Below are positions 8,883-20,368 of a DNA stretch of 64,000 nt, piece after piece. Position 1 is the first letter of the stretch, and every line of letters starts with the position of its first letter. The stretch is taken from NCBI RefSeq assembly GCF_000377645.1, contig NZ_KB898479.1, forward strand, positions 62,001 through 126,000, read 5' to 3'. A program made the translations under genes and the position numbers. Under the pieces are notes generated by a model that worked only from the letters and a program-made list of their open reading frames with translations, was not told where the DNA came from and did not search any database. The DNA is from Thiomonas sp. FB-6 (GTDB taxonomy: Bacteria; Pseudomonadota; Gammaproteobacteria; Burkholderiales; Burkholderiaceae_C).

Positions 8883-11800
8883 ATGATCGACAAACTCTGG
8901 AACCGCGTGTTCTCCATCGGCGAAGCGCTGCACGATCCGCAGGCGAAGCCTCCCGGCGACACGCAAGTGCGCTCCACCACCTGCTACATGTGCGCCTGCC
9001 GCTGCGGCATCCACGTGCACGTGCGCGACGGCGAGGTGCGCTACATCGAAGGCAACCCGAACCATCCGCTGAACAAGGGCGTGATCTGCGCCAAGGGCTC
9101 GGCCGGCATCATGAAACAGGTGTCGCCGGCCCGCCTGAGCCGACCGCTGCGCCGCAAGCCGGGCTCGGAACGCGGGGCCGGGGAGTTCGAGCCCATCTCC
9201 TGGGACGAGGCCTTCGCGCTGCTGGAGCAGCGCCTGGGGCATCTGCGCGCCACCGATCCGAAGCGTTTCGCGCTGTTCACCGGGCGCGACCAGATGCAGG
9301 CCCTCACCGGCCTGTTCGCGCGCGAGTTCGGCACGCCCAACTACGCCGCGCATGGTGGCTTCTGCTCGGTCAACATGGCGGCCGGCATGATCTACACGGT
9401 GGGCGGCAGCTTCTGGGAGTTCGGCGGTCCGGACCTGGAGCGCTCGAAGCTGTTCGTGATGATCGGCACCGCCGAGGACCACCACAGCAACCCGCTGAAG
9501 ACCGCGATCTCGGAATTCAAGCGCCGCGGCGGGCGCTTCATCTCCATCAACCCGGTGCGCACCGGCTACTCGGCGGTGGCCGACGAATGGATTCCCATCC
9601 GCCCGGGCAGCGACGGCGCGCTGTTCATGGCGCTGCTGCACCTGCTGCTGCGCCGCGAACGCTTCGACCGCGACTTCGCGGTGCGCTACACCAACGCCGC
9701 GCAACTCGTGCGGGTGCAGCCCGGGCATGCGCAGGACGGCATGCTGCTGCGCAACCCGCAGGCCGACGAGGGCTCGCCCGACGCTCCGCTGAACTTCTGG
9801 TGGTGGGACGAGGCCGCGCAGGCCCCGGTGCCGGCCTGGACCGAGGGCGTGCAGCCCGCGCTGTGGGGGCGCCACACCATGCCCGACGGCACCCCCGTGG
9901 CCACGGCGCTGCAACTGCTGCGCGAGCAGACCGAGACCTGCACCCCGGAGTGGGCGGCCGGCATCACCGGCATTCCCGCCGGGCGCATCGAGCGCCTGGC
10001 CGAGGAAATGGCCCATTGCGCGCTGGACGAAGCCTGGGACGAGCCGCAGCCCTGGACCGACTGGTGGGGCCGCGAACACGCCAGCGTGCGCGCGCGCCCG
10101 CTGGCCTTCCACGCGATGCGCGGCCTGGCCGCGCATTCCAACGGCTTCCAGACCATCCGCGGCCTGGCCGTGCTGATGAGCCTGCTGGGCACCATCGACG
10201 TGCCCGGGGGCTTTCGCCACAAGCCGCCCTATCCGAAGGAAATCCCGCCCAGCGTTCGCACCATCAACAGCTGGGATCAGGTGCGCCCGAACACCCCGCT
10301 GCCGGCGGCGCCGCTGGGCTGGCCCACGCGCCCCGAGGAACTGATGGTCGACGAGCAGGGGCGGCCCATGCGCATCGACAAGGCCTTCTCGTGGGAACAC
10401 CCGCTGGCGGTGCACGGGCTGATGCACAACGTGATCACCAATGCGTGGCGCGGGGATCCCTACCCCATCGACACCCTGATGATCTTCATGTCCAACATGG
10501 CCTGGAACTCGTCGATGAACACGCAGCGGGTGCGCCGCATGCTCAGCGACCGCGACGAGTCCGGCGAGTACCGCATTCCCTTCCTGGTGGTGGCCGACGC
10601 CTTCCACAGCGAGATGACGGCCTTCGCCGACCTCGTGCTGCCCGACACCACCTACCTGGAACGGCACGACGCGATGTCCATGCTCGACCGGCCGATCTCC
10701 GAGTACGACGGCGCGATGGATTCGGTGCGCGTGCCCGTGGTGCCGCCGCTGGGCGAGTGCAAGCCCTTCCAGGAGGTGCTGATCGAGCTGGCCTCGCGCC
10801 TGCGCCTGCCCTCCTTCACGCAAGCGGACGGCGGCCGCAAGTACGCCGGCTACCCGGAGTTCATCGTCGGCTACGAGACGGCGCCGGGCTCGGGCATCGG
10901 CTTTCTCAGCGGCTGGCGCGGCGCCGACGGCTCCAAGTCGCTCAAGGGCGAGCCCAACCCGCGCCAGTGGGAGGAGTACGCCAGCCACGACTGCGTGCAC
11001 CTGACCCACCTGCCCCACGCCATGCGCTACATGCGCGGGGTCAACCGCGACTACCTGAAGTACGCCCGCGAGCACGGCTGGCGCAAGCTGGAGCTGCCCG
11101 CGGTGATCGCCATCTACAGCGACATCCTGCAGTCCTTCCGGCTCGCCGCCGGCGGCCAGGCCGAGGGGCGCCAGCCGCCGCACCACCTGCGCGAGCGGGT
11201 GTTCGAGCACTTCGATCCGCTGCCGCGCTGGAGCGAGCCGCTGGAACACCAGGCGGTGGACCTCGAGGCCTTCCCGCTGGCCGCGGTGACCCAGCGTCCG
11301 ATGGCCATGTACCACGCCTGGGACTCGCAGAACGCCTGGCTGCGCCAGATCCACGGCCACAACCGCCTGCACCTGCATCCGTCCACGGCGCGCGACGCCG
11401 GCATCGACGACGGCGCCTGGATGTGGGTGGAATCCCCCTGGGGCAAGGTGCGCTGCCTGGCCCAGTACTCGGAAGCGGTGGAACCCGGCACGGTGTGGAC
11501 CTGGAACGCCATCGGCAAGGCGGGCGGCATGTGGGGCCTGGAGCCCGGGGCCGACGAGTCGCGCCGCGGCTTCCTGCTCAACCACGTGATCACCGACGAG
11601 CTGCCGGCCAGCCACGGCCCGCTGTCGAACAGCGATCCGGTGACCGGCCAGGCCGGCTGGTACGACCTGCGCGTGCGCATCTACCCGGCGCGCGCCGACG
11701 AGACCAGCGCCGACGCCGACCCCGCCCGCTACGCGAGCGTGCAGGGCGAGGCGCTGCGCGCGTCGCGCGACGACCTGCAGCCGCTGGCGGCGCAGCGCAC

Positions 11801-11954
11801 CTGGCCTTCGCACGAGGCGCCCCCCGCGGCACCGGGCCAGCTGCGCGGCGAGGGCACGGCGCGGCGCATCCTGCAATACATGGCCGGCGCGCGCAATCGC
11901 TCGCAGGCCACCCCGGAGGCCTCCGGGGAACTTCGTGAAAGGACCCAGCCATGA
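8883..11954 (+). CDS. soeA: Molybdopterin oxidoreductase catalytic subunit, SoeA-like sulfite dehydrogenase
   Basis: Catalytic subunit of the DMSO-reductase superfamily (Mo-bisPGD), predicted to face the cytoplasm because no Tat signal is visible. Cys34, Cys37, Cys41 and Cys69 (CYMCACRC, then GVICAKGSA) fit the N-terminal [4Fe-4S] site. The segment GGFCSVN offers a Cys as a likely Mo ligand, as in the polysulfide-reductase and SoeA groups. The length is 1023 residues from the ATG at 8883; an in-frame ATG at 8850 adds 11 unconserved residues. Together with the next two genes it matches the SoeABC layout of sulfite-oxidising bacteria. That assignment is inferred from the similarity of the iron-sulfur partner, and another substrate (polysulfide, thiosulfate, a DMSO-like compound) is possible. 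Confidence 0.75.
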   Translation: MIDKLWNRVFSIGEALHDPQAKPPGDTQVRSTTCYMCACRCGIHVHVRDGEVRYIEGNPNHPLNKGVICAKGSAGIMKQVSPARLSRPLRRKPGSERGAGEFEPISWDEAFALLEQRLGHLRATDPKRFALFTGRDQMQALTGLFAREFGTPNYAAHGGFCSVNMAAGMIYTVGGSFWEFGGPDLERSKLFVMIGTAEDHHSNPLKTAISEFKRRGGRFISINPVRTGYSAVADEWIPIRPGSDGALFMALLHLLLRRERFDRDFAVRYTNAAQLVRVQPGHAQDGMLLRNPQADEGSPDAPLNFWWWDEAAQAPVPAWTEGVQPALWGRHTMPDGTPVATALQLLREQTETCTPEWAAGITGIPAGRIERLAEEMAHCALDEAWDEPQPWTDWWGREHASVRARPLAFHAMRGLAAHSNGFQTIRGLAVLMSLLGTIDVPGGFRHKPPYPKEIPPSVRTINSWDQVRPNTPLPAAPLGWPTRPEELMVDEQGRPMRIDKAFSWEHPLAVHGLMHNVITNAWRGDPYPIDTLMIFMSNMAWNSSMNTQRVRRMLSDRDESGEYRIPFLVVADAFHSEMTAFADLVLPDTTYLERHDAMSMLDRPISEYDGAMDSVRVPVVPPLGECKPFQEVLIELASRLRLPSFTQADGGRKYAGYPEFIVGYETAPGSGIGFLSGWRGADGSKSLKGEPNPRQWEEYASHDCVHLTHLPHAMRYMRGVNRDYLKYAREHGWRKLELPAVIAIYSDILQSFRLAAGGQAEGRQPPHHLRERVFEHFDPLPRWSEPLEHQAVDLEAFPLAAVTQRPMAMYHAWDSQNAWLRQIHGHNRLHLHPSTARDAGIDDGAWMWVESPWGKVRCLAQYSEAVEPGTVWTWNAIGKAGGMWGLEPGADESRRGFLLNHVITDELPASHGPLSNSDPVTGQAGWYDLRVRIYPARADETSADADPARYASVQGEALRASRDDLQPLAAQRTWPSHEAPPAAPGQLRGEGTARRILQYMAGARNRSQATPEASGELRERTQP

Positions 11955-12733
11955 CCCAGCTCGCGCTGGTCATCGACCTCGACGTCTGCGTGGGCTGTCA
12001 CGCCTGCGTGACCTCGTGCAAGCAGTGGAACACCTCGGGCGCGGCCGGGCCGCTGAGCGACATCGACCCCTTCGGCCCCGACACCTCGGGGGTGTTCTTC
12101 AACCGCGTGCAGACCTTCGAGCTCGGGACCTTCCCGGCCACCGAGGTGCTGCACTTCCCGAAGAGCTGCCTGCACTGCAAGGACGCGCCCTGCGTGCCGG
12201 TGTGCCCGACCGGCGCCTCCTACAAGCGCGCCGAGGACGGCATCGTGCTGGTCGACGCCGACAAGTGCATCGGCTGCAAGTACTGCTCCTGGGCCTGCCC
12301 CTACGGCGCGCGCGAATTCGACGAGCCCCGCGGCGTGATGACCAAGTGCACGCTGTGCGTGGACCGCGTGCACGACAACTCGATTCCCGAAAGCCGCCGC
12401 AAGCCGGCCTGCGTGAACGCCTGCCCGACCAACGCGCGCCTGTTCGGCGACGTGGACGACCCGGACTCGGAGGTCTCGCGGGCCATCGCCGAGCGCGGCG
12501 GCTTCGCGCCCATGCCGGAGCTGGGCACGCGCCCGGCCAACCAATACCTGCCGCGCCGCAGCATGCGCGAGGCCACGCCCGAGGCGCAGACCGCGCAGCA
12601 GCCGGCAGCAGCGCCGCGAGGCGCCGGCGTGCTCGACTGGCTGGGCGCGCTGATCGGCCTGGCCGGCGAGGCCGCGCAACCGGCCGCCGCCCCCACCCAC
12701 GCGATCCGCGACGCCGCGCCGGCAAGACGCTGA
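11951..12733 (+). CDS. soeB: Four-cluster ferredoxin subunit of the molybdopterin oxidoreductase (SoeB-like)
   Basis: Electron-transfer subunit of 260 residues, moving electrons between the SoeA-like protein and the membrane partner. Four Cys groups for [4Fe-4S] clusters are visible: Cys13/16/19/23 (CVGCHACVTSC), SCLHCKDAPCVPVCP, CIGCKYCSWACPYG, and CTLC with PACVNACP. The stretch KQWNTSGAAGPL next to the first cluster is, as I recall it, characteristic of SoeB proteins. The start overlaps the soeA stop (ATGA) and has an upstream AAAGGA. The last 60 residues are Ala/Pro-rich and poorly conserved. Confidence 0.8.
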   Translation: MTQLALVIDLDVCVGCHACVTSCKQWNTSGAAGPLSDIDPFGPDTSGVFFNRVQTFELGTFPATEVLHFPKSCLHCKDAPCVPVCPTGASYKRAEDGIVLVDADKCIGCKYCSWACPYGAREFDEPRGVMTKCTLCVDRVHDNSIPESRRKPACVNACPTNARLFGDVDDPDSEVSRAIAERGGFAPMPELGTRPANQYLPRRSMREATPEAQTAQQPAAAPRGAGVLDWLGALIGLAGEAAQPAAAPTHAIRDAAPARR

Positions 12734-12770
12734 ACCGCGACATCCACCCTTCCCCGACGAGACAATTGCC

Positions 12771-13697
12771 ATGCGTCCTGCCTGGTCCGTGATCTGGTTC
12801 ACCACCCTGCTCGGCTGCGCCCAGGGGCTGGTGGTCGCGCTGGTGCTGGCCGGCGTGGTGCCCGGCGGCGCCTCCGTCCACGCGCTGCGCGACGGCCTGC
12901 TGCTGGCCTTCGCGCTCGGCACGGTGGCCCTGGGCTGCTCCTTCGCGCACCTGGGCCAGCCGCGGCGCGCCTGGCGCGCGGCGGCCATGTGGCGCACGTC
13001 CTGGCTGTCGCGCGAGGTCCTCGCCGTGCCGGCCTTCCTGGCGCTGACCCTGGCCTCCGCGCTGCTGCTCGACCGAAACGGCGCCTGGCCGGGCTGGCTG
13101 CGCGCGCTGACGCTGCTGGCGGCGCTGCTGCTGTGGCTGTGCACCGGCAAGGTGTACGCGGCCATCGCCTTCATCCGCGAATGGGCCACGCCGCTGACCC
13201 CGCTGAATTTCGCGCTCATGGGCCTGGCCAGCGGGCACCTGCTGGGCGCCGCCTGGCTGGCCTGGCAGCAGGCGCCGGCGGCCGCCTGGCTGCAGCGCCT
13301 GGCGCTGCTGTGGTCGCTGCTGGCGTGGATGTCGCGCGCCGGCGCGCTGGCACGCCTGCGCCGCCTGCGCCGCGCCGGCAGCACCCAGGGGGCCATCGGC
13401 GCGGGCTCGCGCCCGGTGCGCCAGGTCTCGCGCGGTTTCACGGCGGGCAGCTCCAATCTGGAGGAATTCGGCCTGCACGCCGGCGCACTGCTGCTGCGCC
13501 GCCTGCGCAGCCTGTACATGCTGGCCGGCTTCGCGCTGCCCACGCTGGTGCTCGGGGCCATCGCCTGGTCGCGGCCGCAGTGGCCATGGCTGCTTCCGCT
13601 GTTGATCGTGCAATTCGCCGCACTATTGGGTGAGCGCTGGGACTTCTTCGCCCAGGTCGACCATCCCCAGAACCACTATTACACCGCGGCGCAATAA
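12771..13697 (+). CDS. soeC: DmsC/SoeC-type membrane anchor subunit
   Basis: A 308-residue polytopic membrane protein with about eight hydrophobic segments, for example [20 protein letters not shown] at the N-terminus. It has the look of DMSO-reductase anchor (DmsC) proteins that bind quinone and anchor the two hydrophilic subunits. The segment [10 protein letters not shown] after the second helix and [20 protein letters not shown] near the middle are typical of this group. It follows soeB by 37 bp and completes the three-gene unit. If the complex is SoeABC, it would pass electrons from cytoplasmic sulfite oxidation to the quinone pool. Confidence 0.8.
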   Translation: MRPAWSVIWFTTLLGCAQGLVVALVLAGVVPGGASVHALRDGLLLAFALGTVALGCSFAHLGQPRRAWRAAAMWRTSWLSREVLAVPAFLALTLASALLLDRNGAWPGWLRALTLLAALLLWLCTGKVYAAIAFIREWATPLTPLNFALMGLASGHLLGAAWLAWQQAPAAAWLQRLALLWSLLAWMSRAGALARLRRLRRAGSTQGAIGAGSRPVRQVSRGFTAGSSNLEEFGLHAGALLLRRLRSLYMLAGFALPTLVLGAIAWSRPQWPWLLPLLIVQFAALLGERWDFFAQVDHPQNHYYTAAQ

Positions 13698-13802
13698 CTC
13701 CGCGAGCTTCCCGTCAGCACACCGGCAACGGGCCGTCCCTGCAGGGAAACCCCGCCCCGCCCGGGCTTGCGCGGGGCCGGCACGGGCCCCGACAATGCCT
13801 GC

Positions 13803-14399
13803 ATGATCCAGGGCATCGTGCTGGCCGCCGGGCGATCGCGCCGCTTCGGTACCGACAAGCGACGCGCGAACCTCGACGGCCAGCCCTTGCTGCTGCGCAC
13901 CGTGCAGCGCTGGCTGGAAGCGCGCGACGAGGTGCTCGACCAGCTGCTGGTGGTGCTGCGCGAGCCCGACCCGCAGGAACAGGAGCTGGCCGCGCAATTG
14001 CGCGAGCTCGGCGTGGCCAGCACCTTCTGCGCCGAATCCGGCCTGGGCATGGCCCATTCCCTGGCCTGGGGCGTGCTGCAGACCCCGCGCGCCGAGGGCT
14101 GGCTGGTCGGCCTGGGGGACATGCCCGCGCTGCAGCCCGCGAGCATCCGCGCCGTCGCCCATGCGCTGCGCCCCGGCGGCATCGTGCTGCCCACCCACGG
14201 CGGCCTGCGCGGACACCCGGTGGGCTTCGGCCGCGACTTCGCGCAGGAGCTGCTCGCGCTGCGCGGCGATAGCGGCGCGCGCAGCGTGTTGCAGGCGCAC
14301 CGCCACGCACTCCAATGGCTGGAACTCGAGGATCCCGGGCTGCTGCTGGACGTGGACGAACCGGCGCATCTGGCGCTGGCCGCGCGGCAGAAGGTCTGA
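13803..14399 (+). CDS. mocA: MocA-type molybdenum cofactor cytidylyltransferase
   Basis: A nucleotidyltransferase of 198 residues from the GT-A-like MobA/MocA family, expected to attach CMP to molybdopterin to make the MCD cofactor used by xanthine-dehydrogenase-family enzymes. The nucleotide-binding signature LAAGRSRRFG lies at residues 7-16, and the metal-binding GLGDMPAL near residue 103. The ATG at 13803 starts right at the conserved MIQGIVLAAG block; an in-frame upstream codon at 13767 is unlikely. It is convergent with, and presumably serves, the CoxSLM-like molybdenum hydroxylase encoded next to it. Confidence 0.85.
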   Translation: MIQGIVLAAGRSRRFGTDKRRANLDGQPLLLRTVQRWLEARDEVLDQLLVVLREPDPQEQELAAQLRELGVASTFCAESGLGMAHSLAWGVLQTPRAEGWLVGLGDMPALQPASIRAVAHALRPGGIVLPTHGGLRGHPVGFGRDFAQELLALRGDSGARSVLQAHRHALQWLELEDPGLLLDVDEPAHLALAARQKV

Positions 14400-14421
14400 G
14401 CAGCCTTGCGCGCGAGGCGCT

Positions 14422-15603
14422 TCAACGCCTGCCCAGCAGCTGCGCCAGGCTGCCGGCCAGCTGCTCCAGGCTGGCCAGGTTGTGCACCGCGAGCATCGCG
14501 TCGCTGGCCGCGTGCAGTGCCGCGGCGCCGCGCGCGCTGGGCTGGTAGGCCTCGAAGCGCAGCAGCGGATTGAGCCACAGCAGGCGCCGGCTGCGCCGGC
14601 GCAGCCACTGCAGTTCCTCCCGCAGGGCCTGCGGCTCGCCGGTGTCCAGCCCGTCGCTGATCAGCAGCACCAGGCTGCGGCGCCCCACCAGGCGGCGGGC
14701 ATGGTGACGGCGCAATTCGGCCAGGCAGTCGCCCAGGCGCGTGCCGCCGGCGAAGTCGGCGACCGCGGCGCCCGCGGCGGCCAGCATGTCGTCGCCATCG
14801 GGCAGCGCGAAGGCCGGCGTCAGCTCGGTCAGGCTGGTGCCCAGCGCGAACACGTCGCGCCGGCGCAGGCCCCGCGTGGCGGCGTGCAGGAAGGCCAGCA
14901 GCAGGCGCGCGTAGCGCTCCATGGAGCCCGACACGTCCACCAGCACCAGCAGCGGCACGGTCTCGCCGCGCCGCCGCAGGCGGGGAATCCAGGCGCACTC
15001 GCCGGCGCTGCGCGAGGCCTCGCGCAGCAGCCGGGGCCAGTCGGGCCGGGCCCCGCGCAGGCCGCGCCGCAGCCGGCGCGCGGGCAGGCGCGGCAGCGGC
15101 AGCGGTACTTCGCGCGCCAGGCGCTCGAGCAGCTGGTATTCCTGCGCGCCCAGCGCGTTGAAATCCGCGTGGCGCAGGCGGCTGCGGTCGCTGGCGCTCA
15201 TGCAGGCGTCGAGTTCGAGCGCCTGCTCGGGCGGCTCCAGCGCGCCCCGCGCCGTGCGCGGCGCGGCCAGCGCCTCGCGCACCCGCGGCCGCTGGCGCGG
15301 CGGATCCGCGCGCCCCTCGGCGCTGGGCAGCATCTGCGCCAGCAGCTTGGAAGCCACGTCGGGGTCGCGGAAAAAGGCGTCGAACAACTCGCGGAACACT
15401 GCGCGGTCGCGCTCGCGGCCGACCAGCACCGCCTCCAGCGCGGCGCCCAGGTCGTCGCGGCGCTGCATGCCGACCTCCTGCACCGCCTGCGCGGCCAGGG
15501 CCATGCGCGACGCATCCACCGGAAGCCCCGCGCGGCGCAGGGTGCGCGCGAAGGCCGCCAGGTTGCCCAGCAGCTTGCCCTGGCGCGCGTCGCCCAGCAA
15601 CAT
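14422..15603 (-). CDS. coxE: CoxE-like VWA-domain protein
   Basis: A 393-residue protein with a C-terminal von Willebrand A domain. The MIDAS signature is complete: DVSGS near residue 225, a Thr in LGTSLTELTP, and Asp in ISDGLDTGEP. In carboxydotrophs CoxE works with the CoxD ATPase in inserting or maturing the active-site metal of the molybdenum hydroxylase; here that role is inferred from family and context. The ATG at 15603 is 8 bp downstream of the coxD stop. It is the last gene of the minus-strand coxS-L-M-D-E series and ends 22 bp from the convergent mocA. Confidence 0.85.
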   Translation of the reverse strand: MLLGDARQGKLLGNLAAFARTLRRAGLPVDASRMALAAQAVQEVGMQRRDDLGAALEAVLVGRERDRAVFRELFDAFFRDPDVASKLLAQMLPSAEGRADPPRQRPRVREALAAPRTARGALEPPEQALELDACMSASDRSRLRHADFNALGAQEYQLLERLAREVPLPLPRLPARRLRRGLRGARPDWPRLLREASRSAGECAWIPRLRRRGETVPLLVLVDVSGSMERYARLLLAFLHAATRGLRRRDVFALGTSLTELTPAFALPDGDDMLAAAGAAVADFAGGTRLGDCLAELRRHHARRLVGRRSLVLLISDGLDTGEPQALREELQWLRRRSRRLLWLNPLLRFEAYQPSARGAAALHAASDAMLAVHNLASLEQLAGSLAQLLGRR

Positions 15604-15611
15604 GACGGCGC

Positions 15612-16511
15612 CTAGGCGGGCGGCGCCAGCAGCTCGCCCGCCAGTTCGCGGGTCAGCGCGGCCACGTCCTCGCGCTGCTTGAACAGGATGCCGGCGGTGT
15701 CGCTGACCACCTCGGGGTCGAGGTCCAGGGTGTCCAGCGCCACCAGCGCGCGGGCCCACTCCACGCTCTCGGCGATGCCCGGCATGCGCTGGAAGCCGCC
15801 GGAATACGGCGCGCTGCGCAGGCGCGAGACGAACTCGGCCACCTGGCGCGTGAGTTCGGGCCCGGCCTGCGGCACCTGCGCGCGCACGATGGCCAGCTCG
15901 CGCTCGCGCTCGGGATAGTCCAGCCAGTGATACAGGCAGCGGCGCTTGACCGCGTCGTTGAGCTCGCGCGTGCGGTTGCTGGTCAGCACGGTCACCGGAG
16001 GCAGCTCGGCGCGCACCGTGCCGAGCTCGGGAATGCTCACCTGATACTCGCCGAGGTACTCCAGCAGGAAGGCCTCGAAGGGCTCGTCGGCACGGTCCAC
16101 CTCGTCGATCAGCAGCAAGGCGCCGGGCGCCGGGGTCTGCAGCGCCTGCAGCAGCGGGCGGTGGATCAGGTAGCGCTCCTGGTAGACCTCGCGCTCGATC
16201 TGCTCGGCCTGCGCATGCCCCTCGGCGGCGCGCATGTGCAGCAACTGCGCCGAGTAGTTCCACTCGTACAGTGCCTCGCGCAGCTCCAGGCCGTCGTAGC
16301 ACTGCAGGCGCAGCAGCCGGCGCCCGAGCACGCCCGCCAGCGCCTTGGCCAGTTCGGTCTTGCCCACGCCGGGCTCGCCCTCGAGCAGCAGCGGGCGCTG
16401 CAGGCGCAGCGCCAGGAACACCGCCGTGGCCAGGCGCCGGTCGGCGTAATAGCCCGCGCGCTCGAGTTCGGCGCAGAGCGCGTCGATGCTGTCCGGGGCG
16501 CGCTTGCTCAC
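15612..16511 (-). CDS. coxD: MoxR/CoxD-type AAA+ ATPase
   Basis: A 299-residue MoxR-family AAA+ ATPase. The Walker A is GEPGVGKTE near residue 44 and the Walker B LLLIDEVDRADE near residue 130, followed by sensor-1 TSNRTREL. CoxD proteins are membrane-associated chaperones that act on the CoxL active site together with a VWA protein, and the immediate downstream gene is such a VWA protein. The stop lies next to the coxE start. The upstream neighbour coxM ends one base before the start codon, so the genes are clearly cotranscribed. Confidence 0.87.
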   Translation of the reverse strand: MSKRAPDSIDALCAELERAGYYADRRLATAVFLALRLQRPLLLEGEPGVGKTELAKALAGVLGRRLLRLQCYDGLELREALYEWNYSAQLLHMRAAEGHAQAEQIEREVYQERYLIHRPLLQALQTPAPGALLLIDEVDRADEPFEAFLLEYLGEYQVSIPELGTVRAELPPVTVLTSNRTRELNDAVKRRCLYHWLDYPERERELAIVRAQVPQAGPELTRQVAEFVSRLRSAPYSGGFQRMPGIAESVEWARALVALDTLDLDPEVVSDTAGILFKQREDVAALTRELAGELLAPPA

Positions 16512-17306
16512 TCAGCTCCCCAGGGCCTTGGCCACCGCGCGCTGCGCCATCACGCCGATCAGGTTGGCGCGGTACTCGGCGGTGGCGTGCAGGTCGGTGG
16601 CCAGCTCGGAGGCGTCGATGCGCACGCCGGCCGCGGCCTGCGGCGTGAAGCTGGCGCTCAGCGCCTGCTCCAGGCCGGCATGGCGGAACACGCCGTTGCC
16701 CCCGCCGGTCACCGCCACGCGCACGCCGTCGTCGCGCTGGGCGACGAACACCCCGATCAGCGCGAAGCGCGATGCGGGCTGGCGGAACTTCATGTAGGCG
16801 GCGCGCCGCGGGATGGGGAAGTCGATCGCGGTGATCAGCTCGCCCTCCTGCAGCGCCGTGGTGAACAGCCCGAGAAAGTAGTCGTCGGCGGCGATGGCGC
16901 GGCTGGTCGTGTGCACGGTGGCGCCCAGCGCCAGCACCGCCGCCGGGTAGCAGGCGGCGGGGTCGTCGTTGGCCACCGAGCCGCCCAGCGTGCCCATCGC
17001 GCGCACCTGGCGGTCGCCGATGTGCGCGGCCAGGTCGGCCAGCGCGGGGATGGCCTGGCCCACCTCGGCGCTGGCGGCCACCTCGGCGTGGCGGGTCATG
17101 GCGCCGATGCGCAGCGCCGCGCCCTGGCGGGCGATGCCGGCGAGCTCGCGCACTCCGGCCAGGTCCACCAGCGCGTCGGGCTGGGCGATGCGCAGCTTCA
17201 TCGCCGCCAGCAGGGTCTGGCCGCCGGCCAGCGGGCGCGCGCCCGCGGCGGCGTGGCGCGCCGCGTCGGCGGCGCTGGTGGCTCGTTGCAGTTCGAAGGC
17301 ATACAT
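16512..17306 (-). CDS. coxM: FAD-binding medium subunit of a molybdenum hydroxylase (CoxM-like)
   Basis: A 264-residue FAD subunit of the xanthine dehydrogenase family. It carries the two FAD-binding signatures: AGGQTLL near residue 27 (usually AGGHSLLP) and TLGGSVANDDPAACYPA near residue 105. The ATG at 17306 follows a strong GAGGAGA ribosome-binding site. It lies 11 bp after coxL. The subunit would take electrons from the two 2Fe-2S centres of the small subunit and pass them to an acceptor. Confidence 0.88.
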   Translation of the reverse strand: MYAFELQRATSAADAARHAAAGARPLAGGQTLLAAMKLRIAQPDALVDLAGVRELAGIARQGAALRIGAMTRHAEVAASAEVGQAIPALADLAAHIGDRQVRAMGTLGGSVANDDPAACYPAAVLALGATVHTTSRAIAADDYFLGLFTTALQEGELITAIDFPIPRRAAYMKFRQPASRFALIGVFVAQRDDGVRVAVTGGGNGVFRHAGLEQALSASFTPQAAAGVRIDASELATDLHATAEYRANLIGVMAQRAVAKALGS

Positions 17307-17317
17307 GGCGTGTCTCC

Positions 17318-19702
<2,385 letters not shown>

Positions 19703-19747
19703 GTCGTGTCTCCTCGGAGAAAAGTGGCGGTCGCGCGGTGAGCGGGT

Positions 19748-20218
19748 TCAGGACCCGGACATGGCCTCGCGGCCCTTGAGCACGGCCTTCACGATGTTGT
19801 GGTACCCGGTGCAGCGGCACAGATTGCCCTCGAGCAGCTCGCGCACCTCGGCCTCGCCGGCCTGCGGATGCTTGCGGCACAGGTCGAGGGAGCTCATCAC
19901 CATGCCCGGCGTGCAGAAGCCGCATTGCAGGCCGTGGCACTCCTTGAACGCCGCCTGCATCGGGTGCAGCGTGCCGTCGGCGGCGGCCAGACCCTCGATG
20001 GTGGTGATCTCGGCCCCGTCGGCCTGCGCCGCCAGCAGGTTGCAGGACTTGACCGCGTCGCCGTTCATCAGCACGGTGCAGGCGCCGCATTGCGCGGTGT
20101 CGCATCCGACGTGGGTTCCGGTCAGTCGCAGGTGCTCGCGCAGCGCCTGCACCAGCAAGGTATTCGGGGCGACGTCGATCGACGCCCGGCGCCCATTGAC
20201 GGTCAACGTGACTTGCAT
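19748..20218 (-). CDS. coxS: 2Fe-2S small subunit of a molybdenum hydroxylase (CoxS-like)
   Basis: A 156-residue iron-sulfur subunit. The plant-ferredoxin-like N-terminal cluster uses Cys39, Cys44, Cys47 and Cys59, and the second cluster uses CGFC and CRC (LQCGFCTPG, GNLCRCTGY). The ATG at 20218 has AGGAGAG at the right distance; longer in-frame starts upstream lack conservation. It is the first gene of the coxSLMDE series and faces the GAF/Fis regulator gene, leaving a 150-bp divergent promoter region. Confidence 0.9.
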   Translation of the reverse strand: MQVTLTVNGRRASIDVAPNTLLVQALREHLRLTGTHVGCDTAQCGACTVLMNGDAVKSCNLLAAQADGAEITTIEGLAAADGTLHPMQAAFKECHGLQCGFCTPGMVMSSLDLCRKHPQAGEAEVRELLEGNLCRCTGYHNIVKAVLKGREAMSGS

Positions 20219-20368
20219 CGCGGCTCTCCTCGTGGCAGCGTGCGGACAAAGCGCCGGCACGCGGTTATGCTGAACGGAACCATTGTTGGAGTCCCGCATG
20301 ACCGTCTCAAGTCAGGGATTTCAGGGAAAACACCGAGTTCGAGCCCTGCTGCCTCGAAATTTCTCAAA

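Noticed and set aside
8814-11876. Upstream extension of the recC frame by about 1000 codons
   Set aside because: It runs antisense through the soeA-like gene and shows no RecC-like sequence before about 8640.
20219-20368. GG-N10-GC spacing near coxS, a possible sigma-54 promoter
   Set aside because: Only the GG and GC dinucleotides fit, the flanking bases do not, and such pairs are expected by chance in DNA this GC-rich; the local regulator also lacks the AAA+ domain.
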